In this document: in pieces, positions 46,465 to 56,203 of the stretch
Numbering within the stretch: the first letter of the stretch is position 1
Layout: every line of letters begins with the position of its first letter
From: Marinifilum sp. D737
GTDB lineage: Bacteria; Bacteroidota; Bacteroidia; Bacteroidales; Marinifilaceae
Assembly: GCF_026672275.1 (NCBI RefSeq)
Contig: NZ_JANQCD010000001.1
Location: 434,001 to 498,000, forward strand
Reading direction: 5' to 3'
Length of the DNA: 64,000 nucleotides
Notes under the pieces: generated by a model
The model's input: the letters and a program-made list of their open reading frames with translations, nothing else
The model's database searches: none
Told to the model about the DNA's origin: nothing
Made by a program: the position numbers and the translations under genes

Positions 46465-46839
46465 TCATTCACCCAACTGATCTTTGGTTCTGCTTAAAAG
46501 CAAAGAATCGGCCAATTGTATGGCGGTAATAATAAACAATACAAAGGCAATCGGATATTTAAATTGAATTACGAAATCAAGAAGAATGTTTGCCTCTTTC
46601 AGTTCAAAATAGAACAAAAATGCAACCGTAAAAGCCATAATAACCAATAAACCTAACGACATCATCAGGTGGCGCAATAAAGCCTCTTTAATCGATTTTC
46701 GCTTCTCCACTTTTTCCACCACATTATCGGCAAAATCAATTGGAATATTTAGCTCGAAATCATCTTCTAAAATTTCTTTCAGCAATTGATCCACATTTTG
46801 GAATTCGTCCTCAGTATGTTTTCCTCTGTAGCTATGCAT
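46465..46839 (-). CDS. Membrane protein paired with ECF sigma factor (possible anti-sigma)
   Basis: A 124-residue protein: cytoplasmic N-terminal segment of about 60 residues, acidic (HTEDEFQNVDQLLKEILEDD), and two membrane helices (about 66-88 and 97-115). It starts 5 bases after the ECF sigma gene, a typical place for an anti-sigma factor, but it lacks the HxxxCxxC zinc motif and a periplasmic sensor domain. A sigma-modulating role is therefore inferred from position only. Confidence 0.7.
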   Translation of the reverse strand: MHSYRGKHTEDEFQNVDQLLKEILEDDFELNIPIDFADNVVEKVEKRKSIKEALLRHLMMSLGLLVIMAFTVAFLFYFELKEANILLDFVIQFKYPIAFVLFIITAIQLADSLLLSRTKDQLGE

Positions 46840-46844
46840 ATCAA

Positions 46845-47408
46845 TTAGGATTTAATATTTACCAATTCACTTTTTTCTATCAACTCTTTCAACATTTTTC
46901 TTGCCCTAAAAATGTAGTTTTTTACTGTACCAACAGGTAATCCTGTAATTTCAACAATCTCTTTGTATCCCATCTCTTCCAGATGATACAAACTTAAAAC
47001 AGTTTTGTATTGCTCAGGCAATTCATCAATCATTTTTCTGACATAGGATTTCAACTCTTTGGTTTCAGCAATTTTTTGCGGATGCTCCTCCGTTATCATA
47101 TCCGCATGTAAAAAATCACGTTCATTGTCATCAATATCAGTATCGGGTTTTCTTTTTTTCAAATGATTAATCGTAACCCTGTAGGCAATGGTTGCAATCC
47201 ATGTTGAAAGCTTCGAATCACCTCTAAATTCAGGCAGTTTCTGATGCACCTTAATAAATACCTCCTGGCAGATATCCTCCAAATCTTCCTGCTGGTTAAG
47301 CAAACGCGCCGCCACGTGAAATACAAGGCGCTCATATTGCTTTACCAAAAACCGAAAGGCCTGTGGATTCCCGTTATTTATCTGATTTATCAGCTCTGTT
47401 TCCTTCAT
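46845..47408 (-). CDS. ECF-type RNA polymerase sigma factor
   Basis: A 187-residue sigma-70 family factor with only regions 2 and 4. Region 2: EDLEDICQEVFIKVH and FRGDSKLSTWIATIAYRV (near 42-80), recognising the -10 element. Region 4: ELPEQYKTVLSLYHLEEMGY and IVEITGLPVGTVKNYIFRAR (near 128-170), a helix-turn-helix for the -35 element. RpoE/SigW-like by layout. It is followed at 5 bases by a small two-helix membrane protein that may restrain it. The signal is unknown. Confidence 0.93.
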   Translation of the reverse strand: MKETELINQINNGNPQAFRFLVKQYERLVFHVAARLLNQQEDLEDICQEVFIKVHQKLPEFRGDSKLSTWIATIAYRVTINHLKKRKPDTDIDDNERDFLHADMITEEHPQKIAETKELKSYVRKMIDELPEQYKTVLSLYHLEEMGYKEIVEITGLPVGTVKNYIFRARKMLKELIEKSELVNIKS

Positions 47409-47472
47409 CTTCTGTTGCAGTAGACAAGCAAGGTAAGAAATAGGTTGCAGAAAATTTAAATATTTTTTATCA

Positions 47473-47555
47473 GGGCATTCCCCTTCGGGTCGGGCTATTC
47501 GCTACTACTCCTCACTCGTTCCTCCTTGCGGGGTAACCGCTACTATCCCTAATGC
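47473..47555. repeat. Intergenic repeat cassette (cattccccttcgggtcggg type)
   Basis: An imperfect long-range palindrome beginning GGCATTCCCCTTCGGG and ending TATCCCTAATGC, with CTCACTCGTTCCTCCTTGCG in the middle. It is GC-rich compared with its surroundings and has no coding character. From memory, sequences of this type are scattered between genes in many Bacteroidota genomes; I cannot name a described family. Confidence 0.55.
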
Positions 47556-47583
47556 AAGCCCTTCTTCAAGCAAAATGCATTTT

Positions 47584-47820
47584 CGTGCTCCGCTTTAGCT
47601 CGGGGTACGAATTGTTTATGAAGTGCAACAAACTCACACTTAAGGTTTTTTTAATAAAATATTGGGAATCCGAACTCAAGTCGGAGTCCCAAAGAAAACT
47701 TGTCCTTTCGTATCCCGACTCTAAGTTCGGGTTACGAATTATTTCCAGCAATTCATTTAATCTCATTATTAGATTTCAAAGAACATTGGGAATCCATATT
47801 CAAGTCGGAGTCCCAAAGCG
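47584..47820. repeat. Two diverged tandem repeats of about 124 bases with paired hairpins
   Basis: Each unit has hairpin A (47584-47609 and 47709-47736, of the form CGTnnCCCGA...TCGGGGTACG), then AATT, about 50 AT-rich bases, then hairpin B (47664-47690 and 47788-47814, GGGAATCC...GTCGGAGTCCC preceded by TTG and followed by AAAG). Corresponding features are 124-125 bases apart. Hairpin A is related to the TCCCGA palindromes of the tRNA locus. Confidence 0.7.
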
Positions 47821-47863
47821 AATACCGCTTTAGGAAGAAGAGTATTGCTTGCAGCATTCCTCT

Positions 47864-47898
47864 TCTCCTCAAGGAGAAGGGGCCAGGGGATGAGGTGA
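47864..47898. repeat. Short dispersed-repeat-like segment
   Basis: CTTCTCCTCAAGGAGAAGG is a hairpin (CTTCTCCT / AGGAGAAG), followed by GGCCAGGGGATGAGG. It resembles a widely scattered bacterial intergenic motif of the form CTCCTT-GGAGAGGGxxGGGGTGAGG. It completes the repeat-rich gap 47409-47991, which contains no gene I can support. Confidence 0.5.
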
Positions 47899-47991
47899 AA
47901 AAAATGAAAAAAAATCCACCAAGCTGCAACCTTTTTAAAACCACCATGGTCTACTAGGCAAAACAGATTGAAAAACTTAAAAATTTGAAAT

Positions 47992-48363
47992 ATGAATATT
48001 GGTGAATTATTAATGGCTGCAGTGGTGTTTTTCTCAATCATCACATTTGTGAAAATATTGTCTTCACATTTTCTAAAGAGAAAAATTATTAAAACCGGTC
48101 ATTTCGATCGAGCAGAGATTCTGGATCAAAACTCGGAGATAGAGGTGAAGAAACAAGTGCAGTACGATCAGTATCCTGCATTAAAGTGGGGATTGGTAGC
48201 ATTTTTTGGTGGACTTGGATTTATCGTATTGGAGTTGTTGGGAACTCAATATCCTCAGTTTACAGAGTATCGCAGTGCAATGCCTTATGGAATCTTCTTT
48301 GTATTCACTTCACTTGGTTTCTTATTGTACTACGTAATCATGAGCAAAAAGGCAAAAGAATAA
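47992..48363 (+). CDS. Small membrane protein, unknown function
   Basis: A 123-residue inner-membrane protein with three predicted helices (about 5-23, 65-85 and 97-116) and a charged cytoplasmic loop between the first and second (LKRKIIKTGHFDRAEILDQN, then EIEVKKQVQY). The layout is reminiscent of the DUF6249 group, but I am not certain. It is a single gene after a repeat-rich spacer, with its own terminator at 48387. Confidence 0.8.
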   Translation: MNIGELLMAAVVFFSIITFVKILSSHFLKRKIIKTGHFDRAEILDQNSEIEVKKQVQYDQYPALKWGLVAFFGGLGFIVLELLGTQYPQFTEYRSAMPYGIFFVFTSLGFLLYYVIMSKKAKE

Positions 48364-48386
48364 AATAAATACACCCCAATAAAGCG

Positions 48387-48422
48387 AGGCTGTTCAATTC
48401 ATTTTGGGCAGCCTTTTTTTTT
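48387..48422 (+). terminator. Rho-independent terminator
   Basis: The stem GGCTG / CAGCC, extended by mismatched pairs, is followed by nine T, 24 bases after the stop at 48363. Confidence 0.85.
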
Positions 48423-48603
48423 GAAAGTCTTGAATAGTGAAAAAGTAGAAAAGTTGTGAAAATCCAAAGCTAATTTAAGCACTGGTGAGTAATTCTCTTT
48501 TCACATTCGCACAATAACCAAATCATACAGTTTCTATAAGCTTTCATTTCTGTTGGAGATTCTTATTTTACCAAGAAAATTTTCTTTGTAGCATTTAGTA
48601 AAT

Positions 48604-48630
48604 AAAAAACGCCTCCCACAACAGGAGGCG
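48604..48630 (-). terminator. Terminator of the fatty-acid oxidation operon
   Basis: On the minus strand the 7-bp stem CGCCTCC / GGAGGCG is followed by six T, 26 bases after the acyl-CoA dehydrogenase stop. Confidence 0.9.
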
Positions 48631-48655
48631 CTTCGCATACTAAGCCAATCTTTAA

Positions 48656-50440
48656 CTAAAAACAATATTTATTCTCCTCGATTAATTTCCTGGCTATCAT
48701 TCGGCGTTCTTCTTTGCTGTTTAGTCCGCGGTGTTTGGTAAAGCGTTTCAAGCCTAAAAGCATCATGCGCAATTCGTCGCCCGATGATATGCTGTTGGCA
48801 GCATCTTTGGCATTTTTGTGAATGCGGTCGGCGGCATCGTAAAAGAAAACCTTACACATGGCAATTTGTTCCTGGCAGGCTTCTTCTCCTTTGGTTTCTA
48901 ACAACTTTTTAACGCGTAGCAATAACGATTCTGCCTGATAACAATCGGTAATGATATCTGAGATATTCATTAGGATTTCCTGCTCCTTACTAAGCTTTTG
49001 CATGAACTTTTGAGCAGCTGCACCTGCTACCAGTAAAGCACACTTTTTAAATCCCTCTACCAATTTGCTTTCAGCAGCCAATAGGCTGGTATCTTCTTCC
49101 CCAAAATCAGGAATAGACATTAATTCTTTGGCCACAGCTTGTGAGGCTGATAATAAAGGCAATTCATTTTTGAAAGCTTTTCGCAACAAGTAATCTACCA
49201 CCAACATGCGGTTGATTTCGTTGGTTCCCTCAAAAATACGATTGATTCGAGCATCGCGATAAGCACGTTCCATAGGAGCTTCGGCTGAGTATCCCATACC
49301 ACCATAGATCTGTACACCTTCGTCCACCACATAATCCAAAACTTCGGATGCCGCAACTTTCAAAATGGCAGCTTCGGCAGCAAATTCCTTCTGTGCCTGT
49401 ACTGATGCTTGCTCCTTACTCATTCCTTCTTCAATTAAATGATGCTTGGTGTTCTGAATATCGTTACTGCAACGGTAAATGGCCGATTCAACAGCATAGG
49501 TTCGAGTAGCTTGCTCGGCGATTTTGTACTGAATCGCTCCAAAATTAGCAATCTCGGTACCAAATTGAATACGTTCATTGGCATAGTTAATGGAATTGGA
49601 GATAACCTTTTTTCCAGCTCCTAAAACGGCAGCAGCCAATTTAATCCTTCCATTGTTCAGGATATTCAAGGCAATCTTGAAACCATCACCTCTTTCTCCC
49701 AGAAGATTTTCAACAGGAATTTCACAATCTTCAAAGAACATCATACAGGTTGAAGAGCCTTTGATACCCATTTTCTTTTCTTCCTGTCCTAAACTGATTC
49801 CTGGAAAGCTTTTTTCTATAATGAAAGCACTTAAGTTCTTATCATCATCAATCTTGGCAAAAACCGTGTAAATATCGGCAAAGCCACCATTGGTAATCCA
49901 CATTTTTTGTCCGTTCAAAATGTATTTCGAACCATCCTCCGAAAGTTTTACTTTACTCTTTCCCGAATTGGCATCGGATCCTGCACCTGGTTCTGTCAAA
50001 CAATAAGCTCCTTTGTATTCGCCACTGGCAAGCATTGGCAAATACTTTTCTTTTTGCTCTTGTGTTCCGTAGTAGAGGATAGGAAGCGTTCCAATTCCCA
50101 CATGAGCCGCATATGCTACTGCAAACGAGCTGTAGGTGCCCATTACCTCGGTGCTCAGCATGGATGTATTCATATCCTGGCCAAATCCGCCATACTCTTC
50201 GGGAATTGCAATGCCAAGTAGACCCAATTCACCTGCTTTGTCGAGTAAATCGGTCATTAAACCTTCTTCCTGTTCATCAATTCTGTCCTGCATCGGAAAT
50301 ATTTCTTTCTCCTGGAAATCTCTGCAGGTATCCATGATCATTTTTTGTTCTTCCGATATCTCTTCCGGAATAAAAATATCTTGTGGCATCGTTTCTTTCA
50401 CCAGAAACTGTCCGCCTTTTACTGTTTTAATCTTTTCCAT
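48656..50440 (-). CDS. fadE: Acyl-CoA dehydrogenase (FadE of the FadNAE type)
   Basis: A 594-residue FAD enzyme introducing the 2,3 double bond into acyl-CoA, the first oxidation of beta-oxidation; electrons would go to ETF (not in the window). N-terminal helical domain (about 20-150), flavin-binding middle domain with YCLTEPGAGSDANS and WITNGGFADI (about 150-265), C-terminal helical domain with the catalytic Glu in IFEGTNEINRM (about 425), and an extra 150-residue C-terminal extension. The 594-residue length equals Bacillus subtilis FadE as I recall it. Last gene of the operon, 86 bases after the thiolase. Confidence 0.93.
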   Translation of the reverse strand: MEKIKTVKGGQFLVKETMPQDIFIPEEISEEQKMIMDTCRDFQEKEIFPMQDRIDEQEEGLMTDLLDKAGELGLLGIAIPEEYGGFGQDMNTSMLSTEVMGTYSSFAVAYAAHVGIGTLPILYYGTQEQKEKYLPMLASGEYKGAYCLTEPGAGSDANSGKSKVKLSEDGSKYILNGQKMWITNGGFADIYTVFAKIDDDKNLSAFIIEKSFPGISLGQEEKKMGIKGSSTCMMFFEDCEIPVENLLGERGDGFKIALNILNNGRIKLAAAVLGAGKKVISNSINYANERIQFGTEIANFGAIQYKIAEQATRTYAVESAIYRCSNDIQNTKHHLIEEGMSKEQASVQAQKEFAAEAAILKVAASEVLDYVVDEGVQIYGGMGYSAEAPMERAYRDARINRIFEGTNEINRMLVVDYLLRKAFKNELPLLSASQAVAKELMSIPDFGEEDTSLLAAESKLVEGFKKCALLVAGAAAQKFMQKLSKEQEILMNISDIITDCYQAESLLLRVKKLLETKGEEACQEQIAMCKVFFYDAADRIHKNAKDAANSISSGDELRMMLLGLKRFTKHRGLNSKEERRMIARKLIEENKYCF

Positions 50441-50526
50441 GTATGTAGTGTTTATGTAGTTAAAATTATCATCAGTAAGTTTCCAAGAGGGATCTTCAAT
50501 TGCCTCCCTCTATAGAGGAAGGATTC

Positions 50527-51702
50527 CTATAGCAATTCAAAAATACCGGCAGCACCTTGCCCCGATCCTACGCACATGGTAACCATGCCATATTTTTGAT
50601 TTCTTTTCTTCATTTCGTGCAAGAGTTGAACCGAAAGTTTTGTTCCTGTACAACCCAGTGGGTGTCCCAAAGCAATGGCTCCACCATTTACATTGGTGAT
50701 TTCAGGATTCATGTCTAACTCTCTCATTACAGACAGGGCCTGAACCGCGAATGCTTCGTTCAATTCGATTTGCTCAATTTGGTTCATGTTCATTCCCGAT
50801 CGTTTTAAAACTTTAGGAATGGCTTCAACAGGTCCAATGCCCATGTGTTTTGGTTCAACACCAGCTACAGCATAAGAAACAAAGCGAGCAATTGGCTGCA
50901 CATTCAATTGTTTCAACATTTTTTCGGATACCACCAAAACAAATGCTGCTCCATCGGATGTTTGAGAAGAATTACCAGCTGTAACCGTACCATGTTGATC
51001 GAAAACTGGTCTTAATTTCGACAAGCCTTCTATACTGGTATCAGCTCTTGGACCTTCATCAGTGGCAACAATGTGCTCTTTGGTTTCAGCTTTCTCTTTG
51101 CTGTTTACAAAAGTTTCCGATACTGTAATGGGAACAATTTCATCTACAAAACGGTTCGCTGCCAATGCTTCTAAAGCTTTACGGTGCGAGTGAAATGCAA
51201 ATTCATCCTGATCCTCTCTCGATATTTTATACTTTTTTTGCAAGGCTTCAGCTGTGATTCCCATGTTCCAGTAGTAATCCGGATTCGACTTGGCTATTCC
51301 CAGGTTGGGAACCAATCGCCAGCCACCCATTGGCATAAGCGACATCATTTCCACACCACCGGCCAGTATACAGTCTGCCAATCCAGCTTCAATTTTCGAT
51401 GCAGCAATGGCAATTGTTTCCAGGCCAGAAGAACAGTATCGGTTCACAGTCATTCCAGGAACCTGAATATTATCCAATCCCATTAAAGAGATCATTCTAC
51501 CGATATTCAATCCTTGTTCAGCTTCGGGAGTTGCATTTCCTACAATTACATCCTCAATTAGTAAAGGATCTAGACTTGGCGTTTTCTCCATAATGTGTTG
51601 TACCACTCTTGCGGCCATATCATCAGGCCTGATGAGGCGAAGCTTTCCCTTTTTTGCTTTGCCTACAGCGGTTCTATATGCGGCTACTATATATGCGTTC
51701 AT
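50527..51702 (-). CDS. fadA: Acetyl-CoA C-acyltransferase (3-ketoacyl-CoA thiolase)
   Basis: A 391-residue thiolase that cleaves 3-ketoacyl-CoA with CoA to acetyl-CoA and a shortened acyl-CoA. The nucleophilic Cys is in [13 protein letters not shown] (near residue 89), the His of NEAFAVQAL is near 345, and [14 protein letters not shown] near 350 and [13 protein letters not shown] near 380 complete the active site (second Cys). Length is standard. It lies 31 bases after the hydroxyacyl-CoA dehydrogenase gene, in the same order as fadN-fadA-fadE in Bacillus. Confidence 0.95.
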   Translation of the reverse strand: MNAYIVAAYRTAVGKAKKGKLRLIRPDDMAARVVQHIMEKTPSLDPLLIEDVIVGNATPEAEQGLNIGRMISLMGLDNIQVPGMTVNRYCSSGLETIAIAASKIEAGLADCILAGGVEMMSLMPMGGWRLVPNLGIAKSNPDYYWNMGITAEALQKKYKISREDQDEFAFHSHRKALEALAANRFVDEIVPITVSETFVNSKEKAETKEHIVATDEGPRADTSIEGLSKLRPVFDQHGTVTAGNSSQTSDGAAFVLVVSEKMLKQLNVQPIARFVSYAVAGVEPKHMGIGPVEAIPKVLKRSGMNMNQIEQIELNEAFAVQALSVMRELDMNPEITNVNGGAIALGHPLGCTGTKLSVQLLHEMKKRNQKYGMVTMCVGSGQGAAGIFELL

Positions 51703-51733
51703 ATTTCAGTTATCAGTTAACGGTTATCAATTA

Positions 51734-54133
51734 TCAGTTTCTCAGAATCTTGCCTTTTTGCAGCAGGCTTTGCATGCGTTCCAGCGTTTTTTTCTGCTGG
51801 CAAAGTCGAACAAAAGCAATTCGTTCCAAATCGAGTAAGTATTTTTCCGACACTTTGCCAGGTTCACTCAGTTCGCCTCCACTAAGCACTTTCCCTAGCT
51901 CTATGGACAAGTGCTTGTCGTATTCCGAGATGAAATTTCCTACTTCCATTCCATCTGCACCCGAATAAACCAAAGCCAAACCTTCACTTCCCAGTACAGT
52001 AATATCTTTGGTTGGTAGAGGAGGAGTGTAGCCTTTCTCAAGCATTAGCAAAGCTGCTTTTTTTGCATAAGTCAACTGATGCTTTTTGCTAATGATTACT
52101 TCATCCACATCCTTTCGGAGATATCCCAGATCGAATGCTTCGTAGGCCGACATTGATACCTTTGCTTGACCAATACTCAAGAATTTATCGCGGAAGCGGT
52201 TGGTTCGGATATCATCCTGAGCAATTTCTTTGGACAATCGGTAAGCAAACTCTTTGGTTCCTCCACCAGCAGGAATTACTCCAACACCTAGCTCAACCAA
52301 TCCCATATAGGTTTCCGCGTGAGCAATTACCTTATCGGTATGCATACACAGTTCACATCCTCCTCCCAGAGTTATGCCATGTGGTGCGGCAATTACCGGA
52401 ACCGAAGCATACTTTAACTTCAGCATTGTGTTTTGGAAAGTGCGTACAACCATGTCTAACTCTTCAAACTCTTGCTCAATGGCCAGCATAAATACCAATC
52501 CAATATTGGCCCCGGCCGAGAAGTTTTCTCCTTCGTTGGAGATTACCAAAGCTTTATAATTGCTTTCCGCCAACTCAATGGCTTTGTTAATTCCCTGTAT
52601 AATTTCACTGCCAATGGTATTCATCTTGGTGTGGAACTCAAGGTTGATGATTCCATCACCAAGATCAATGATACTGGCTCCTTCGTTACTCCAAATGGTT
52701 TTGGAAGAGCGAATATTATTCAGTAGAACCAGATTTTCAGTTCCAGGAATGGTTTGGTAAGCATTCGAATTTACATCATAGTACTGTTTCAAGCCATCTT
52801 TTAACCGATAGAAACTAAGATCTTCCTGAACCATATTGTACACCCAATTGGCAGCCTTAAATCCCATTTCTTCCATCATGCCTAAAGTTTTTTTCACACC
52901 TAAGCTTTCCCAAATCTCGAATGGTCCCATTTCCCAGGCGAAACCAGAACAGATGGCTTCATCAATTTTGTACAGATCATCGGTAATTTCAGGCATTCGC
53001 TTCGAAACGTAGGCAAACAAGCCAAAGAACAGCTTCTGATAGAATTGATTTACTTTGCTGTTTCCTTTTAAAAGAACTTTAAAGCGATCATTAAGATGAG
53101 GTACAGCCTTTGCGGCTTCAAACTCACCAAATTTTACCCTTTGCTTTTCTTGATATTCGAAACTTTCCAGGTTCAAGCTTAAAATCTCGCTCTTTCCTTC
53201 TGATTTTATTTTTTTATAAAAGCCTTGTCCGGTTTTTGATCCCAACCATTGGTTGCCCATCATGTGTTTTATGAACTCTGGAATCTGGAAAACATCTTTG
53301 GCTTCATCATCCTGCAGTGCTTTCTGAAGGTTTTGTGCTACAAAAACCAGCGTGTCCAAACCAACTACATCGCAAGTACGGAAGGTAGCGGATTTGGGTC
53401 TTCCAATGATTGGTCCTGTAAGTTTATCAATTTCTTCAACCGAAAATCCAAATTCATCAATCAGGTGAAAAACCGACATCATAGAATAAACCCCAACTCG
53501 GTTGGCAATAAATGCAGGAGTATCCTTACAACTTACTACCGATTTGCCTAAAAATCTTTCTCCAAAATCAGTCAAAAAATCCAATACTTCCTGATTTGTT
53601 TTTGGAGAAGGAATGATTTCTAACAATTTCAAATACCTGGGAGGATTGAAGAAATGAGTGCCGCAAAAATGAGCTGCAAAATCTTCCGATCTTCCCTGAA
53701 TCAACATCTGAATAGGAATACCTGATGTATTGGTCGTAATCAGGGAACCGGGTTTCCGATGCTCTTCAATTTTGGTATAGAGTTCTTGTTTGATTTTTAG
53801 ATTTTCGATAATGGCTTCTATTATCCAGTCGCATTCAGCGATTTTATGAAGATCATCTTCGAAATTACCTGTTGTAATTCTGCTGGCATAAGCTTTTAAA
53901 TACAGAGGTGCAGGTTTTAGTTTTGTTGCTTTCAGAAAAAGATCGTTTACAATTCTGTTTCGAACTATGGGATGATCTGCAGACAGACCAGCTTTTTGTT
54001 CTTTTTCGTTAAGTTCCTTTGCAGGCATATCCAATAATAAAACCTCGATGCCTATATTGGCAAAATGACATGCTATTTGAGCGCCCATGACTCCTGCACC
54101 CAAAACTGCAACTTTTCTAATTTTTCGAGTCAT
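51734..54133 (-). CDS. fadN: 3-hydroxyacyl-CoA dehydrogenase / enoyl-CoA hydratase (FadN type)
   Basis: A 799-residue bifunctional enzyme hydrating trans-2-enoyl-CoA and oxidising the resulting 3-hydroxyacyl-CoA with NAD. The order is dehydrogenase first: Rossmann motif GAGVMGAQIACHFAN at residues 12-26, dehydrogenase signature AAHFCGTHFFNPPRYLKLLE near 155 with the catalytic His, and its C-terminal domain to about 430. The crotonase/enoyl-CoA hydratase domain is C-terminal (about 480-700), with NFSAGANIG and PHGITLGGGCELCMH forming the oxyanion hole. This order is opposite to E. coli FadB and matches B. subtilis FadN. It starts 34 bases after fadD. Confidence 0.93.
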   Translation of the reverse strand: MTRKIRKVAVLGAGVMGAQIACHFANIGIEVLLLDMPAKELNEKEQKAGLSADHPIVRNRIVNDLFLKATKLKPAPLYLKAYASRITTGNFEDDLHKIAECDWIIEAIIENLKIKQELYTKIEEHRKPGSLITTNTSGIPIQMLIQGRSEDFAAHFCGTHFFNPPRYLKLLEIIPSPKTNQEVLDFLTDFGERFLGKSVVSCKDTPAFIANRVGVYSMMSVFHLIDEFGFSVEEIDKLTGPIIGRPKSATFRTCDVVGLDTLVFVAQNLQKALQDDEAKDVFQIPEFIKHMMGNQWLGSKTGQGFYKKIKSEGKSEILSLNLESFEYQEKQRVKFGEFEAAKAVPHLNDRFKVLLKGNSKVNQFYQKLFFGLFAYVSKRMPEITDDLYKIDEAICSGFAWEMGPFEIWESLGVKKTLGMMEEMGFKAANWVYNMVQEDLSFYRLKDGLKQYYDVNSNAYQTIPGTENLVLLNNIRSSKTIWSNEGASIIDLGDGIINLEFHTKMNTIGSEIIQGINKAIELAESNYKALVISNEGENFSAGANIGLVFMLAIEQEFEELDMVVRTFQNTMLKLKYASVPVIAAPHGITLGGGCELCMHTDKVIAHAETYMGLVELGVGVIPAGGGTKEFAYRLSKEIAQDDIRTNRFRDKFLSIGQAKVSMSAYEAFDLGYLRKDVDEVIISKKHQLTYAKKAALLMLEKGYTPPLPTKDITVLGSEGLALVYSGADGMEVGNFISEYDKHLSIELGKVLSGGELSEPGKVSEKYLLDLERIAFVRLCQQKKTLERMQSLLQKGKILRN

Positions 54134-54167
54134 ATTTTTATTTGTTATAGTGTGTGTGAATACTTGT

Positions 54168-55952
54168 TTAAAGTTCTTCTTCGTAGGCGTATATATCTCG
54201 AATCAGATTGTCGTATTTGTCTTTTAAAACTTTTCTTTTGAGTTTTAAGGTTGGCGATAATTCACCAGATTCAGGAGTCCAAACATCTGAAACCAAACGA
54301 CTGGTTTTAATTTTCTTTGGTCGATCGAGATTTACATTGGTTTTCTCAACCTCTTTCCAAATTCGTATTTGAATACGCTCATTTTTAATAATCTCTTCCG
54401 GACTAATAAAATCCAATTTCTTTCTTTTGCAGTATTCTTTTAGGAATTCAAAATCCGGGGAAATTAATACAGAAGGAAAGCGTCTGAATTCACCAATTAC
54501 AATTGCCTGATCGATAAAAGGAGATTCCTTCAGTTTATTTTCAATTACCTGTGGAGCGATATAAATTCCACCTGAAGTTTTAAAAATTTCCTTCTTTCGA
54601 TCCGTGATTTTGAGGAATCGATCTTCCACCATACAGCCAATATCACCAGTATGGAACCAACCATCTTTATCGATAACTTCATTGGTTAGTTCTGGATTTT
54701 TGTAATATCCCAGCATGATATTTGGTCCTCTAGCCAGAATTTCTCCATCATCAGCAATTTTAACCTCTACGCCATCTAAAACAGGACCTACGGTTCCAAA
54801 CTTTACATCTGGGTAGGCGTTTTGATTGGCCGCAATAATAGGAGAGGTTTCCGTTAATCCATATCCTTCCTGAACAGGAATGCCAGCAGCCCAAAATAAA
54901 CGCTCTAACCTAACCTGAAGCGCAGCTCCACCCGAACACATGAACATGATGTTACCACCAAGAGCTTCCTGCCATTTGCTAAAGATTAACTTTCTGGCAA
55001 TTTTCAGTTTGAATTCATACCACCAGCCATTTGCTCTGTTCAGTTCATATTTTTGACCAAGATTAACAGCCCATAAGAACAAGGATTTCTTTATGGTAGG
55101 CAAGCTTTTTCCCTTAGCCATAATCTTGTCATATACTTTTTCCAGTAATCGGGGAACGGTGGCGAACCCATGAGGTTTAATCTCCCGCAAATTATCGCCA
55201 ATGGTTTCCATACTTTCAGCATAATAGATACTAATTCCCTTGTATTGATACTGATAGTTAACCATTCGCTCATAAACATGGTTGATTGGTAAAAAACTCA
55301 AACACTTGTGACTTGAATTTAAAATTAAACGTGCAGCCGAAGCCAGCACATTACTAGTGAAGTTTTTGTGCGATAACATTACACCTTTAGGATTGCCTGT
55401 TGTTCCCGATGTATATATGATGGTAACCACATCTTGTGGTTGGATGTTTTCTTTAATGGATTTTAATTCATCCACATATTTGTCATCAAGAGCCTTACCC
55501 ATATCAAGTAATCGTAACCAATGAGTAACAGCTTTAATTTTATCGAAAGCATACACCTCTTTTACCGAAGGATGATCGTTTAAAAGTGGTTCAATTTTGC
55601 AGTACAATTCTTCACTGGAAACGAAAATTATGCTCGGTTCACAATGATGAATGATAAAGTCATAGCTTTTTGCACTAATCGTTGGATAAAGGGGAACATG
55701 AATTACACCAATTTGTGCCAAGGCCATATCAACAAAATTCCATTCGGGTCTGTTGTTCGAAATGGTGATAACCCGGTCTCCTTTTTTAAGACCACTATCC
55801 AGCAAAGCGTAACTAATTAAATCTGAATATTTCAGATATTGTTCTGTGGAATATTTAATCCACTTGCCATCTTCTTTCTTTGCGAAAGCATCTGTTTTAT
55901 CAGGATAATTTTCCCGATAAACATCCAGTAAGTCGAAAATGCGCGTAACCAT
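54168..55952 (-). CDS. fadD: Long-chain fatty acid-CoA ligase
   Basis: A 594-residue AMP-forming acyl-CoA synthetase that activates fatty acids for beta-oxidation, probably membrane-associated. Motifs: P-loop IIYTSGTTGNPKGVMLSH near residue 178, A5 EGYGLTETSP near 360, and A7/A8 GWFHTGDIG...ITDRKKEIFKTSGG near 430-460. It is first in the fad operon and precedes fadN by 34 bases. No FadR-type operator could be identified in the 286 bases upstream (55953-56238), which show no other feature. Confidence 0.95.
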   Translation of the reverse strand: MVTRIFDLLDVYRENYPDKTDAFAKKEDGKWIKYSTEQYLKYSDLISYALLDSGLKKGDRVITISNNRPEWNFVDMALAQIGVIHVPLYPTISAKSYDFIIHHCEPSIIFVSSEELYCKIEPLLNDHPSVKEVYAFDKIKAVTHWLRLLDMGKALDDKYVDELKSIKENIQPQDVVTIIYTSGTTGNPKGVMLSHKNFTSNVLASAARLILNSSHKCLSFLPINHVYERMVNYQYQYKGISIYYAESMETIGDNLREIKPHGFATVPRLLEKVYDKIMAKGKSLPTIKKSLFLWAVNLGQKYELNRANGWWYEFKLKIARKLIFSKWQEALGGNIMFMCSGGAALQVRLERLFWAAGIPVQEGYGLTETSPIIAANQNAYPDVKFGTVGPVLDGVEVKIADDGEILARGPNIMLGYYKNPELTNEVIDKDGWFHTGDIGCMVEDRFLKITDRKKEIFKTSGGIYIAPQVIENKLKESPFIDQAIVIGEFRRFPSVLISPDFEFLKEYCKRKKLDFISPEEIIKNERIQIRIWKEVEKTNVNLDRPKKIKTSRLVSDVWTPESGELSPTLKLKRKVLKDKYDNLIRDIYAYEEEL

Positions 55953-56203
55953 AATTTAAAGTTTAAGTATGTAAGGCATTACAGCATTTCAAAATGATTT
56001 CGAAGCATTTTGATGCGCAGGAACTTAATCTCTAATGATTAGAGGTGAGAGATTTAGTGTTGATTTAAGTTTTGTGTAAGAAGTTGTATTGGGAATTGGT
56101 TTCAGAGATTTTCCGAAATCTTTTTACACTTACATAAAATTTACAAAAAGGAATCTGAAAATAAAAGAATAATTGGTAAGAATTCTTTTTTATTTGGTAA
56201 GCG

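Noticed and set aside
47552-48044. Several open frames of 64-93 residues on both strands in the repeat-rich gap
   Set aside because: They translate the tandem palindromic repeats, give similar peptides from different frames, and have no family resemblance.
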